A stretch of 15,468 nt of DNA from an uncultured Clostridium sp. (GCA_948465625.1 CAOJXM010000001.1:1-15468); one strand, 5' to 3'. Shown: positions 1 to 8,306, numbered from the stretch's first letter. Notes: generated by a model not told the origin, from the letters alone. Numbers and translations: made by a program.

Positions 1-1286
1 AAAAAGGTGCCAATACCATTATCATTGAAAAAGAAATGGACATAAAAGAAGCAGTAACAGTCATTAAAGTAGACTCTTCTAGAGTGGCATTAGCCAAGAT
101 ATCTGCAACATTTTTTGAAAATCCAGCCAAAGATTTAATCAAAATAGGAATTACAGGAACCAAAGGAAAAACAACAACAACTTTTATGGTAAAAGCAATT
201 TTGGAAGTAGCAGGAGGAAAAGTAGGGTTAATTGGAACAACGGGTGCTTTTGTAGGAACAGAAAAAATAGAAACTAAAAATACTACACCAGAATCTTATG
301 AAATTCAAAAACTATTTCGAAAAATGGTAGATAATGGTTGTAAGTATGTGGTAATGGAAGTGGCTTCACAAGGGTTAAAAATGCAAAGAGTAGCTGGAAT
401 TACTTTTGATTATGGTGTATTTACTAATTTATCACCAGACCATATTGGACCAAATGAACATGAGGATTTTGAGGAATATTTGCAATGTAAAAATTTATTG
501 TTTAAGCAATGTAAAGTAGGAATTATCAACAAAGATGGTCATCGTTGGGAAGATATCATACAAGGGCATACTTGTAAAATTCAAACATATGCCATTAATC
601 AAGAAGCAGACTTAAGAGCTTCTAATTTGGAATTTATATCAACCAAAGATTTCTTTGGAGTAGCATTTGATTTAACTGGAAAAATCAATACTAGAATTAA
701 AACCAGTATTCCAGGAAGATTTACTGTTTATAATTCTTTGGTAGCAATTTCCATTTGCTATGACTTAGGAATTGATTTAGAAATTATCAAAAAGGCATTA
801 GCAAATGTAACCGTAAGAGGAAGAATGGAACAAGTTAAAGTATCAGACAAATATAAAATCATTATTGATTATGCACATAATGAAATTAGTATGGAAAGTC
901 TAATGGATACCATAAATGAGTATAATCATGAAAGAATTATCTGTATTTTTGGCGGTGGTGGTAACCGTTCTAAGTTACGAAGATATGCAATGGGAGAAAT
1001 TGCTGGAAAAATGGCCGATTTGTGTATTATTACAGAAGATAATCCACGTTTTGAAGAAATTGCAGACATTAACGAAGATATCAAAGTGGGATTAGCCAAA
1101 TCAGATGCGAAATACATCATGATTGATGATAGAAAAGAAGCAATCAAGTATGCTATGGATAATGCACAAGAAGGAGATTTAATCTTATTAATTGGAAAAG
1201 GACATGAGGAGTATCAAGAGGTAAAAGGAGTAAAACACTATTTTAACGAAAAAGAAATAATAGAAGAATTAGCAGGGAAAAGGTAG
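1..1286 (+). CDS. murE: MurE-like UDP-N-acetylmuramyl-tripeptide synthetase, 5'-truncated by window edge
   Basis: ATP-dependent Mur ligase that adds the third amino acid, probably meso-diaminopimelate, to UDP-MurNAc-dipeptide in cytoplasmic peptidoglycan synthesis. The reading frame is open back to base 3 and reads KGANTIIIEKE before the first ATG at 36, continuing the family's N-terminal domain, so the true start lies upstream. Counting from the ATG at 36, I see the ATP loop GTKGKTTTT (41-49), TTPE (83-86), NLSPDH (131-136), a lysine at 152 in the place of the carbamylated Mur lysine, DYAH (278-281), DNPR (335-338), which in this family marks diaminopimelate specificity, and GKGHE (387-391), which contacts the same substrate. 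The segment after NLSPDH reads IGPNEHEDF rather than the usual short LDYHG type, so this is a divergent subgroup and could be a paralogue of a main MurE elsewhere. Family assignment is secure; exact substrate is inferred. Confidence 0.9.
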   Translation, partial: KGANTIIIEKEMDIKEAVTVIKVDSSRVALAKISATFFENPAKDLIKIGITGTKGKTTTTFMVKAILEVAGGKVGLIGTTGAFVGTEKIETKNTTPESYEIQKLFRKMVDNGCKYVVMEVASQGLKMQRVAGITFDYGVFTNLSPDHIGPNEHEDFEEYLQCKNLLFKQCKVGIINKDGHRWEDIIQGHTCKIQTYAINQEADLRASNLEFISTKDFFGVAFDLTGKINTRIKTSIPGRFTVYNSLVAISICYDLGIDLEIIKKALANVTVRGRMEQVKVSDKYKIIIDYAHNEISMESLMDTINEYNHERIICIFGGGGNRSKLRRYAMGEIAGKMADLCIITEDNPRFEEIADINEDIKVGLAKSDAKYIMIDDRKEAIKYAMDNAQEGDLILLIGKGHEEYQEVKGVKHYFNEKEIIEELAGKR

Positions 1287-1297
1287 TTTAATGGAAG

Positions 1298-1331
1298 AAA
1301 AGAATGTTCAAAAAAGGGACATTCTTTTTTT
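1298..1331 (+). terminator. Rho-independent terminator after the murE-like gene
   Basis: A perfect 10-bp inverted repeat, AAAAGAATGT (1298-1307) and ACATTCTTTT (1319-1328), surrounds an 11-base loop and runs straight into a T run ending at 1331. It starts 12 bases after the stop codon. The stem has few G/C pairs, so termination strength is uncertain. Confidence 0.8.
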
Positions 1332-1348
1332 GACATATTTTGTTCTTA

Positions 1349-1377
1349 TTTACACAAAACATAAAATGTGATATAGT
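1349..1377 (+). promoter_or_regulatory. Sigma-A promoter for the GtrII-like gene
   Basis: TTTACA (1349-1354) is followed after 17 bases by TATAGT (1372-1377), with an extended -10 TG at 1369-1370. The expected transcript starts only about 12 bases before the ATG at 1397, leaving just AGGAGG (1386-1391) as leader. A TTGACA at 1330-1335 overlaps the terminator tail and has no -10 box at proper spacing. Confidence 0.7.
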
Positions 1378-1396
1378 ATGAAAATAGGAGGCGGAA

Positions 1397-2890
1397 ATGG
1401 AAAAATTATTTGAAATGATAAAAAGAAGCACAAAAGATAAAAAGTTATATCTATTTACCATGATAACATTTTTGTTTTTTGGCATTTATTTTTTTACACA
1501 ATACGCACCAGATACTTATAGTGTATTTTCTACAGAACTAAAAACGATTGTATTGCATTTTATTTCTTGTGGAAGAGTGGTAACAGGTGCTTTTGTCTAT
1601 GGATTAATGGGAATATTAAAATTAAAGGATAGAGGTGTCTATCTGATTTCTTATGGGCTAGCTATGGTTTGCACCATAATTAGTATGTATCAATTAAATA
1701 AAATGTTACAAAAAGAGGTAAAAAATGAACTTATTAGCATATTAGCAACTATTTTAATTGTCATAAATCCTTTTTCAATCGAACTATTTTTATATGTGGA
1801 AAAAGGAATTTTGATGTTATCTGTTTTATTCTGTATTTTAGCAGTAAAACAGGTAAAAAAATGGTTTGAGCAGGATAAGAAAAAAGATAAAAGGGCATTA
1901 CTCTTAGCATTGCTGTATATGATAATAGCAAATTGTTGTTATCAAGGTACCGTTGGTGTTTTTGTAGCAATTTCTTTATTCTATATTGTAAAATATTCAA
2001 AAAATGTGATAGAATTTATAAGGAATAATGTGGTGGTAGCATTAATCTATGGGATTTCTGCAGCATTTAATTTTGCCATGGTAAGATTTGTTTTTGTCAA
2101 TGCACGTGCCAGTGGAAATATTATAATAGCAGAGTCGATTCAAAAAATAATAAAAGGTACACAAAAGATGTTTGTTACTACTTATGATTTGTTGCCACAA
2201 AACCTATTTTTAATGGTTCTTCTTGTACTATTGGGATTGGTAATTTATCAAGCACTTCGAGCCAAAAAGCAGGCTAAAATAAAAGGATTGGAAATTTTAG
2301 GAGCAATCTATCTTGTGGTAGGAACTACTTGTGTTACCTTATTTCCACAAATATTACAAGATACACAATCCATTTGGTTTGTAGCAAGAAGTAGTTATCC
2401 AGTAGCAGCTTTGATTGGATTGTTAGTGGTATATTTAGCAAGTCGATTTGAAATGAAAATTCCATTCAAACAAATGGTAATGATTGGATGTTGTCTATTT
2501 TTATCAATCCAATATGTGTATTTTATGAAAATTACCAAAGACAATTACATGGTAAGTTATCAAGATAAACAAATAGCAGAGCAGATTAAACAGCAAATAG
2601 GAGAATATGAAGCTAAAACAGGAAAAATTGTAACCAAAGTAGCTTTTTATCAAGATAAATATCCATCATACACATATCCAAATATACTTGCTACAGGAGA
2701 TATGAATATAAAAGCATTTTCTACAGAATGGTCCACAATGGCAATTATGAAGTATTATGTGAAAAAAGAATTGGTACAAGTAGACAAAGAAGAAAAAATG
2801 CAAGAAGAATTTCAGCAGATAAATTGGGATTATTATAACAAAGAACAAGTTATTCTAAAAGAGGACACACTTCATTTGTGCTTGTATTAA
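1397..2890 (+). CDS. Multi-pass membrane protein, probable GtrII-like glycosyltransferase
   Basis: A 497-residue integral membrane protein with about 11-12 hydrophobic segments between residues 16 and 377, then a hydrophilic tail of about 120 residues that is probably extracytoplasmic. The layout (first membrane helix, an APDT acidic motif at 37-40, SCGR at 57-60 before the next helix, NPF at 124-126, CYQG at 181-184) resembles GtrII-type glucosyltransferases, which take sugar from an undecaprenyl carrier and decorate surface glycans outside the membrane. The acidic residue in the first outer loop fits the GT-C fold expected for such enzymes. AGGAGG at 1386-1391 supports the ATG at 1397. It has its own promoter, and no convincing terminator follows it, so it may be transcribed with the response regulator downstream. 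Family assignment rests on my memory of the pattern; acceptor and sugar are unknown. Confidence 0.6.
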   Translation: MEKLFEMIKRSTKDKKLYLFTMITFLFFGIYFFTQYAPDTYSVFSTELKTIVLHFISCGRVVTGAFVYGLMGILKLKDRGVYLISYGLAMVCTIISMYQLNKMLQKEVKNELISILATILIVINPFSIELFLYVEKGILMLSVLFCILAVKQVKKWFEQDKKKDKRALLLALLYMIIANCCYQGTVGVFVAISLFYIVKYSKNVIEFIRNNVVVALIYGISAAFNFAMVRFVFVNARASGNIIIAESIQKIIKGTQKMFVTTYDLLPQNLFLMVLLVLLGLVIYQALRAKKQAKIKGLEILGAIYLVVGTTCVTLFPQILQDTQSIWFVARSSYPVAALIGLLVVYLASRFEMKIPFKQMVMIGCCLFLSIQYVYFMKITKDNYMVSYQDKQIAEQIKQQIGEYEAKTGKIVTKVAFYQDKYPSYTYPNILATGDMNIKAFSTEWSTMAIMKYYVKKELVQVDKEEKMQEEFQQINWDYYNKEQVILKEDTLHLCLY

Positions 2891-2900
2891 TAGAAAGAAG

Positions 2901-2946
2901 CGTCCCAAATGGTCCAAATTGGACCAAAAAGAACCGTCCCTAATGG
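2901..2946. repeat. Small palindromic REP-like intergenic element
   Basis: Two near-identical 12-mers, CGTCCCAAATGG (2901-2912) and CGTCCCTAATGG (2935-2946), 11 of 12 identical and 34 bases apart, bracket a perfect 8-1-8 palindrome TGGTCCAA-A-TTGGACCA (2910-2926). It is more GC-rich than its surroundings. Its reverse complement carries GGGACGGTTCTTTTTGG, which I recall as a dispersed motif in Bacillota genomes, sometimes near REP-associated transposases; no such gene is in this window. It could instead be a regulator binding site for the downstream two-component genes. Confidence 0.5.
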
Positions 2947-2963
2947 GGGGAGAAGGAGAAAAA

Positions 2964-3638
2964 ATGAAGAAGGTATTGTTAGTAGAAGATAATGAAACGA
3001 TTGTAATGGGATTGAAGTATTATTTGGAGCAGGAAGGATTGCTTGTGGAAGTGGCAGGGGATTTGACTCAAGCAAGGGAATTACTAAAGGAGAAACTGTT
3101 TCATTTGATTTTGTTGGATATTACTTTACCAGATGGAAATGGTTTAGAGATGTGCAAAGAGATTAAGGAGAATAAAGATATTCCTGTTATTTTCTTAACA
3201 GCAAAGGATGAGGAGAATGATGTGGTACAAGGATTGGATTTGGGAGCAGATGATTATGTGATTAAACCTTTTCGAAATCGTGAGTTGTTGTCTCGTATTC
3301 ACACAGTTCTTCGTAGATATGATAAGGCAACTGAGAAGTCAACCTATATTCGTTATAAAGATATTACCATTGATGTGAATAGTAGTAAGGTTTATAAAGA
3401 AAGTCAAGAGATTGTTTTGACGGCATTGGAATACAAAATCTTGTATATGTTGTTTGCGAACCAAAATATTTTGATTACAAGGGAACAAATTTTAGAAAAG
3501 ATATGGGATATAGCAGGAAATTTTGTAAATGATAATACGTTAACGGTTTATATTAAAAGGATAAGAGAAAAAATTGGAGATACCAGTGCAGAGTATATTA
3601 AGACGATTCGAGGAATTGGCTATAGAGTGGGTGAATAG
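2964..3638 (+). CDS. OmpR/PhoB-family response regulator
   Basis: A 224-residue cytoplasmic transcription factor. The receiver domain (about 1-118) has the acidic pair E8/D9, the phosphoacceptor D52 in LLDITLPDG, T79 and K101 in VIKPF. The winged-helix domain (about 125-224) ends in the typical VYIKRIREKIG and TIRGIGYRVG motifs. I place the start at ATG 2964 because AAGGAG (2953-2958) sits five bases upstream and the receiver fold begins at MKKVLLVED; an in-frame extension back to a TTG at 2919 would only translate the palindromic repeat. The kinase gene begins two bases after its stop, which implies translational coupling and a cognate pair. Likely targets include the ABC transporter genes downstream. 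No convincing promoter is visible in the 73-base gap upstream. Confidence 0.93.
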   Translation: MKKVLLVEDNETIVMGLKYYLEQEGLLVEVAGDLTQARELLKEKLFHLILLDITLPDGNGLEMCKEIKENKDIPVIFLTAKDEENDVVQGLDLGADDYVIKPFRNRELLSRIHTVLRRYDKATEKSTYIRYKDITIDVNSSKVYKESQEIVLTALEYKILYMLFANQNILITREQILEKIWDIAGNFVNDNTLTVYIKRIREKIGDTSAEYIKTIRGIGYRVGE

Positions 3639-3640
3639 GA

Positions 3641-4882
3641 ATGAAGTTATGTAAGAAGTCTGGTTTTAAGATTGTTTTGGTGTTACTTTTTTGTATTACA
3701 ATTGTCATTTGTTTTGTGATGCAAATGGTGAACAGAATGCAATATAAAGCTTATCAGATAAGGGTAAATCAGATAATAGGTGCAATAATAGGAGAAGTGG
3801 AAAAGGAGTACCCAGAGGTAGAGGAAACAAGTTTAATAAAAATATTAAATGAAAATGAAAATGAAATGGCATACCAAAAAGGAGAAGAAAAATTAAAACA
3901 ATATGGGATTAATCCACAAGAAGTTTCCACTATTTTAACCTTAGAAGAAAAGATGAGTAAGAATGTAAGAGTAAATGTTATGATTTTGCTATGTTTTGCA
4001 TTTTTCTTCTTGGTTATTTTTATTCTGTATATGAAATATAGGGATAAAAAAGTACAAGAAATTATAGAATATATCCAAGAGATTAATGCAAAGAACTATG
4101 CCTTAAAAATATATGATAATACAGAAGATGATTTTAGTAATTTGCGAAATGAGTTATACAAAATAACGATTATGCTAAAGGAGCAGGCTTTAAATTCGAC
4201 CAAAGAAAAAGAGGCAATTCAGACATCGGTTTCGGATATTTCTCATCAATTAAAAACACCCTTAACCTCTATTTCGATTATGTTAGATAATTTAATCGAA
4301 AATCCAGAGATGGAAGAAGAGACAAGACATAAATTTATCTATGAGATACGAAGACAAATGGATTGGATTAATTGGTTAGTGATTTCTTTGTTAAAGTTGT
4401 CTAGATTGGATGCAGATGCTGTTACACTAAAACAAGAAAAGATAAAAGTCAAAGATTTAATACAAAAAGTAGAACAGAATTTGGCGATTGGATTAGAAGT
4501 AAAAAATCAACAGATAGACAAACAAGGAGAAAATGAAGTTAGTTTCTTGGGGGATTTTAATTGGCAATTAGAGGCTATTACCAATATTGTTAAAAATTGT
4601 ATTGAGCATACAAAGGAAGATAAAAAGATTTGGATTACTTGGGAAGAAACTGTTTTTTATACCAAGATAGAAATAAAGGATGAGGGAGAAGGTATTCCCA
4701 AAGAGGAAATAAGACATATTTTTGAGCGATTCTATAAAGGTAAAAATGCAACAGAAAATAGTATTGGGATTGGATTGGCATTGGCAAAAACGATTATCGA
4801 AAAGCAAAATGGTTTTATTGGGGTATACTCTAATTTAAAGGAAGGAACTACATTTGAAATAAAATATATGAAAAATAAATAA
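3641..4882 (+). CDS. Membrane sensor histidine kinase
   Basis: A 413-residue two-component sensor. Membrane helices at about 10-28 and 111-131 enclose an extracytoplasmic loop of about 80 mostly charged residues. A HAMP-like linker follows (about 132-185), then the dimerisation/phosphoacceptor H-box SHQLKTP with H202 and a HATPase_c domain with N-box N319, DEGEGIP (347-353), FERFYKG (361-367) and GIGLAL (376-381). The 80-residue loop separates it from the BceS-type kinases that have almost no outer loop, so it may sense a ligand itself. The start two bases after the regulator's stop, with only a weak ribosome binding site, suggests coupled translation. Gene order regulator-kinase-ABC ATPase-permease implies that it reports on an envelope stress or peptide relieved by the transporter. 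The signal is unknown. Confidence 0.92.
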   Translation: MKLCKKSGFKIVLVLLFCITIVICFVMQMVNRMQYKAYQIRVNQIIGAIIGEVEKEYPEVEETSLIKILNENENEMAYQKGEEKLKQYGINPQEVSTILTLEEKMSKNVRVNVMILLCFAFFFLVIFILYMKYRDKKVQEIIEYIQEINAKNYALKIYDNTEDDFSNLRNELYKITIMLKEQALNSTKEKEAIQTSVSDISHQLKTPLTSISIMLDNLIENPEMEEETRHKFIYEIRRQMDWINWLVISLLKLSRLDADAVTLKQEKIKVKDLIQKVEQNLAIGLEVKNQQIDKQGENEVSFLGDFNWQLEAITNIVKNCIEHTKEDKKIWITWEETVFYTKIEIKDEGEGIPKEEIRHIFERFYKGKNATENSIGIGLALAKTIIEKQNGFIGVYSNLKEGTTFEIKYMKNK

Positions 4883-4883
4883 A

Positions 4884-4902
4884 AGTCACTTAGGAGTCAC
4901 TT
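4884..4902 (+). promoter_or_regulatory. Tandem direct repeat, candidate response-regulator binding site
   Basis: AGTCACTT occurs at 4884-4891 and again at 4895-4902, an exact 8-mer repeated with an 11-base period, one helical turn. OmpR/PhoB-class regulators bind as head-to-tail dimers to repeats of this period. The pair ends just before a TTTACC -35-like box (4903-4908), the usual position for activation. The same bases can also be drawn as an imperfect hairpin (AAAGTCAC 4882-4889 with GTCACTTT 4896-4903, one mismatch) followed by only five Ts, a poorer explanation. Confidence 0.55.
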
Positions 4903-4930
4903 TTTACCAATATACTAGAAATAGTATAGA
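4903..4930 (+). promoter_or_regulatory. Candidate promoter with an embedded perfect dyad, upstream of the ABC genes
   Basis: TTTACC (4903-4908) and TATAGA (4925-4930) are separated by 16 bases. Between them lies a perfect inverted repeat, TATACTA (4911-4917) and TAGTATA (4922-4928), around GAAA. TATACT at 4911-4916 could be an alternative -10. The ribosome binding region AAGGGTGAT (4934-4942) lies before the ATG at 4951. Whether the dyad is an operator, a leader hairpin with a GNRA tetraloop, or chance in AT-rich DNA cannot be told from sequence. Confidence 0.45.
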
Positions 4931-4950
4931 GGAAAGGGTGATTTTTTTAA

Positions 4951-5631
4951 ATGGAAATTTTAAAAGTGGAAAATTTAACAAAAGTATATGGAAAAGGAGA
5001 AAATGAAGTAAAAGCAGTAAATAATATTTCTTTTAGTGTAGAAAAAGGTGAGTTTGTTGCGATTGTTGGTTCTAGTGGAAGCGGAAAATCAACTTTGCTT
5101 CATTTATTAGGGGGAGTGGATCGACCAACCAGTGGAAAAGTATTGATTGATGGAGAAGATATTTATCAATTGGACAATAATAATTTAGCCATTTTTAGAA
5201 GAAGGCAAGTAGGACTGATTTATCAATTTTATAATTTAATCCCAATTTTAAATGTAGTAGAAAATATTACTTTGCCATGTGAGTTAGATGGGAATAAGGT
5301 TCCTAAAAAAAGATTAGAGGATTTGTTAAATACATTAAATTTAAGCAACCGAAGAAATAACTTACCAAACCAATTATCTGGTGGACAACAACAAAGAGTA
5401 TCCATAGGAAGGGCAATTATTAATTCCCCAGCCATTATGCTAGCAGATGAACCAACAGGAAACTTAGACCGCAAAACTTCAGAGGAAATTATAGCCTTAT
5501 TAAAACTTTCGAATAAAAAGTATAATCAGACGTTAATTGTAATTACCCATGATGAGAAGATAGCATTAGAAGCGGATAGAATTATTACCATTGAAGATGG
5601 AAAAATAATAAAAGATGAGTTAAATAAATAA
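4951..5631 (+). CDS. ABC transporter ATP-binding protein (MacB/LolD/BceA type)
   Basis: The cytoplasmic ATPase subunit, 226 residues, that drives the FtsX-type permease encoded next. All key motifs are present: Walker A GSSGSGKST (40-48), Q-loop Q92, signature LSGGQ (142-146), Walker B AIMLADE (161-167, catalytic E167) and switch histidine H200. The short intact domain and the YQFYNLIP Q-loop sequence fit the MacB/LolD/BceA subfamily, whose members act as mechanotransmission pumps or extract lipids and peptides rather than importing solutes. No solute-binding protein is encoded nearby, which agrees with that. The permease start is about 20 bases downstream, so the two are one operon, probably controlled by the two-component system upstream through the repeat at 4884-4902. 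Confidence 0.93.
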   Translation: MEILKVENLTKVYGKGENEVKAVNNISFSVEKGEFVAIVGSSGSGKSTLLHLLGGVDRPTSGKVLIDGEDIYQLDNNNLAIFRRRQVGLIYQFYNLIPILNVVENITLPCELDGNKVPKKRLEDLLNTLNLSNRRNNLPNQLSGGQQQRVSIGRAIINSPAIMLADEPTGNLDRKTSEEIIALLKLSNKKYNQTLIVITHDEKIALEADRIITIEDGKIIKDELNK

Positions 5632-5652
5632 GAGACAAGGGGGATGGATAAG

Positions 5653-8271
5653 ATGAATATTTTAAATCAATTTACAACCAGAAGTTTGAAGTTAAACAAA
5701 AAAAGAACCATTGTAACAATTATTGGAATTATGCTTTCAACTGCTTTAATTTGTGCAACAGCAGGGTTAATTAGTAGCTTTCAACAAACATTAATCAAAC
5801 GAGCTGTTCAAAATACTGGAGATTATCATACTATTTTTAGCAATATTTCACAAGAAGAACAAAAATATATAACCGAAAATAGAAATGTAGAAGATTGTAT
5901 GTTTACACAAAATATAGGATATAGTAAGTTGGAAGGAAGTACCAATCTATTTAAGCCTTATTTGTTTATGATAGGATACAACCAAAAAGCAATGGAAAAG
6001 TTACCCATTCGATTAAAAGAAGGACGCCTACCACAAAATGAAAATGAAATTGTGATAGCATCACATATTATTTCTAACGCAGAAGTGGATTTAAAAGTAG
6101 GAGATACCTTAAAATTAAAAGTAGGAAAACGTTATCGTGAAGGAGAGGAATTAACACAAAATAATCCTTGTTATCAAGAAGAGTATTCTAGCATTGACTT
6201 AGGCGTAGAAAGCGTAGAAAACGAAGTAAGTGTAAGCGAGGATGAGTATTTGCAAGAAGAGTTTGAAAAAGAATATACCATTGTGGGGATAATGGCACGT
6301 CCAGATTATACTACAGAGCCACTTTCTGCACCAGGCTATACAGTGATTACTTTTTTAGAAAATTTACAAGTCAATAAAAATGCCAATATCTATGTAAAGT
6401 ATAAAACACCAAAAGATGCATATAAGATTAGCAAAGAAATAAAAGAAGTATTGGATAGCAAAAGTGAGAAAGGAGATTATTTTATTTCTCATCATACCAG
6501 TTTGCTAACATGGCTTGGAGCAACCAAACAAGATAATACGCAAACGGTTATTTATAGTCTTGCAGCAGTAGTAATTGGTATTATTGTAGTAACTTCTGTA
6601 TTTGTAATTCGCAATAGTTTTAGTATTTCGGTAACAGAGAAGTTTAAACAATATGGAATTTTAGCTAGTATTGGAGCAACACCAAAACAAATTAAGCATA
6701 ATGTTTTGTATGAAGGTATGATGATTGCAATGATTGCGATTCCTTTAGGAATACTAGGGGCAATGTTTGCGGTATGGGTATTGGTTATGCTGTTAAATGC
6801 TTTAATTGGCGAGTTTTGGGATGTAACCTTTACATTTAGTATGTCTTTATCTGCTGTTGGGATATCAGTAATAATGGCATTGGTGACCATTTATTTATCT
6901 TGTTTATTACCAGCAAGGAAAGCAGGAAAGATATCACCAATTGATGCCATTCGTTCTACTAATGATATTAAGATAAAGGCAAAGAAAATTAAATGCCCAA
7001 AAATGATTAGGAAGATATTTAAAATTGGAGGAGAACTTTCGTGGAAAAATTTAAAACGAAGCAAAAAGAAGTATCGAACAACCGTTATTTCGATTGTGGT
7101 TAGTATTGTAGTATTTTTATCACTATCTTCTGTTTTACAATATGGGTTTAGGATATCTGGAATTTATTATGAAGAGTTGCCATATAACATAAGCATCGAT
7201 GTAAGAGAAAAAGAGAAAAATGATATCTATAATGAAATTTTAAAATTGCCTCAAGTAGATAGCTTTTCAAGAGTAAAGACTATTACAATGTATGTGGATA
7301 GCAATCAATATAAAAATAAAGAATATCCAGATGAAGTTTACATGGAAGTAGAGGGCAAAAAGTTTATTGCGATTTCTATTACAGCAGTAGGAAAAGAGGA
7401 ATATAGTAAATATCTAAAATCTTTAGGTTTAGAAGAAGCTAGTATGAAAGATAAAGCAATTTTGTATGATAAAGCAAGTTATTATCAAGATGCTAAGTAT
7501 TATGAAACCAATCAAACAAACATTCAAGAGAAGCAAAATATTACTGGAAGTTTTTTTGAAATTACAAGTGTAAAAAACGACCAAGCAAAACGAGAAGAAA
7601 AGGGAAAAGTAAACTTACAAGTGGAAAAAAGAGTAGAAGAATTACCAATGGGAGTAAGAGATTATAATATTAGTATAATCGTAAGTGAGGAAATGTTTGA
7701 GCAATTAGCAGACCAAATGAATGAATCTGCAAATGATGCGGGATTATATATTTATAGTAGTGAGCCATTTGAATTAGAAAAAGAAATAGAGAATTTAGGT
7801 TATAAAGAAAAGGTATATGTTTATAATTACGAAAATAACAAAAGAGAGAATGATTCGATGATTTTAGTGGTATCTATTTTCTTATATGGATTTATCAGTG
7901 TGATTACTTTAATTGGCGTAACCAACATCTTTAATACGATTACTACCAATATGGCCTTACGAAGTAAAGAGTTTGCTATGTTAAAATCAATAGGTATGAC
8001 ACAAAAAGAGTTTAATAGAATGATACGATTAGAAAGTATATTTTATGGAGCAAAATCGTTATTTTATGGTTTACCAATTGGGATAGGTTTATCGTACTGG
8101 ATTTACCATATCATAACAGATAAATATCAACTTGCTTATCAAATACCATTTATGCAAATTGGTTTGTGTGTAGGATTTGTATTTGTAATTGTATTTGTAA
8201 GTATGAAGTATTCTTTAAGCAAAATTAACAAACAAAATATAATTGAAACCATTCGAAACGAAAATATTTAA
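5653..8271 (+). CDS. Large FtsX/MacB-type ABC transporter permease
   Basis: An 872-residue membrane subunit. I choose ATG 5653 over ATG 5644 because AAGGGGG (5637-5643) abuts the earlier ATG but lies nine bases from the later one. Eight membrane helices are expected near residues 19-41, 298-320, 352-382, 399-421, 477-495, 735-759, 795-819 and 832-852. This gives two FtsX-like halves, each with one helix, a large outer domain (about 255 and 240 residues) and three helices. Each half carries the family's cytoplasmic motif: YGILASIGATPKQI (about 334-347) and FAMLKSIGMTQKEF (about 774-787). The first half ends in PARKAGKISPIDAIRS (about 420-435). The duplicated eight-helix plan differs from the ten-helix BceB permeases with one outer domain, so a role in antimicrobial-peptide resistance is only one option; export or lipid/lipoprotein handling is equally possible. 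Confidence 0.88.
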   Translation: MNILNQFTTRSLKLNKKRTIVTIIGIMLSTALICATAGLISSFQQTLIKRAVQNTGDYHTIFSNISQEEQKYITENRNVEDCMFTQNIGYSKLEGSTNLFKPYLFMIGYNQKAMEKLPIRLKEGRLPQNENEIVIASHIISNAEVDLKVGDTLKLKVGKRYREGEELTQNNPCYQEEYSSIDLGVESVENEVSVSEDEYLQEEFEKEYTIVGIMARPDYTTEPLSAPGYTVITFLENLQVNKNANIYVKYKTPKDAYKISKEIKEVLDSKSEKGDYFISHHTSLLTWLGATKQDNTQTVIYSLAAVVIGIIVVTSVFVIRNSFSISVTEKFKQYGILASIGATPKQIKHNVLYEGMMIAMIAIPLGILGAMFAVWVLVMLLNALIGEFWDVTFTFSMSLSAVGISVIMALVTIYLSCLLPARKAGKISPIDAIRSTNDIKIKAKKIKCPKMIRKIFKIGGELSWKNLKRSKKKYRTTVISIVVSIVVFLSLSSVLQYGFRISGIYYEELPYNISIDVREKEKNDIYNEILKLPQVDSFSRVKTITMYVDSNQYKNKEYPDEVYMEVEGKKFIAISITAVGKEEYSKYLKSLGLEEASMKDKAILYDKASYYQDAKYYETNQTNIQEKQNITGSFFEITSVKNDQAKREEKGKVNLQVEKRVEELPMGVRDYNISIIVSEEMFEQLADQMNESANDAGLYIYSSEPFELEKEIENLGYKEKVYVYNYENNKRENDSMILVVSIFLYGFISVITLIGVTNIFNTITTNMALRSKEFAMLKSIGMTQKEFNRMIRLESIFYGAKSLFYGLPIGIGLSYWIYHIITDKYQLAYQIPFMQIGLCVGFVFVIVFVSMKYSLSKINKQNIIETIRNENI

Positions 8272-8300
8272 AATATACTTTTAAAAATTTAGGATAGGTG

Positions 8301-8306
8301 TATAAT
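8301..8306 (+). promoter_or_regulatory. -10 box upstream of the MgtA-like gene
   Basis: A consensus TATAAT lies 30 bases after the permease stop and 33 bases before the ATG at 8340. The matching -35 is weak (CTTTTA or TTTTAA around 8278-8284). The leader would be about 25 bases, too short for an M-box magnesium riboswitch, so no Mg2+-sensing leader RNA is present. Confidence 0.5.

Noticed and set aside
926..1147. Minus-strand open frames inside the large genes, here and elsewhere in the window
   Set aside because: They lie opposite confidently assigned genes, show low-complexity hydrophobic translations, and lack ribosome binding sites or recognisable domains.
2919..2963. N-terminal extension of the response regulator from a TTG start
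   Set aside because: It would translate half of the palindromic repeat, gives no receiver-domain sequence, and a good ribosome binding site serves ATG 2964.
4882..4905. Terminator hairpin after the histidine kinase gene
   Set aside because: The stem has a central mismatch and only five Ts follow; exact direct repeats with 11-base period explain the bases better, though weak attenuation is not excluded.
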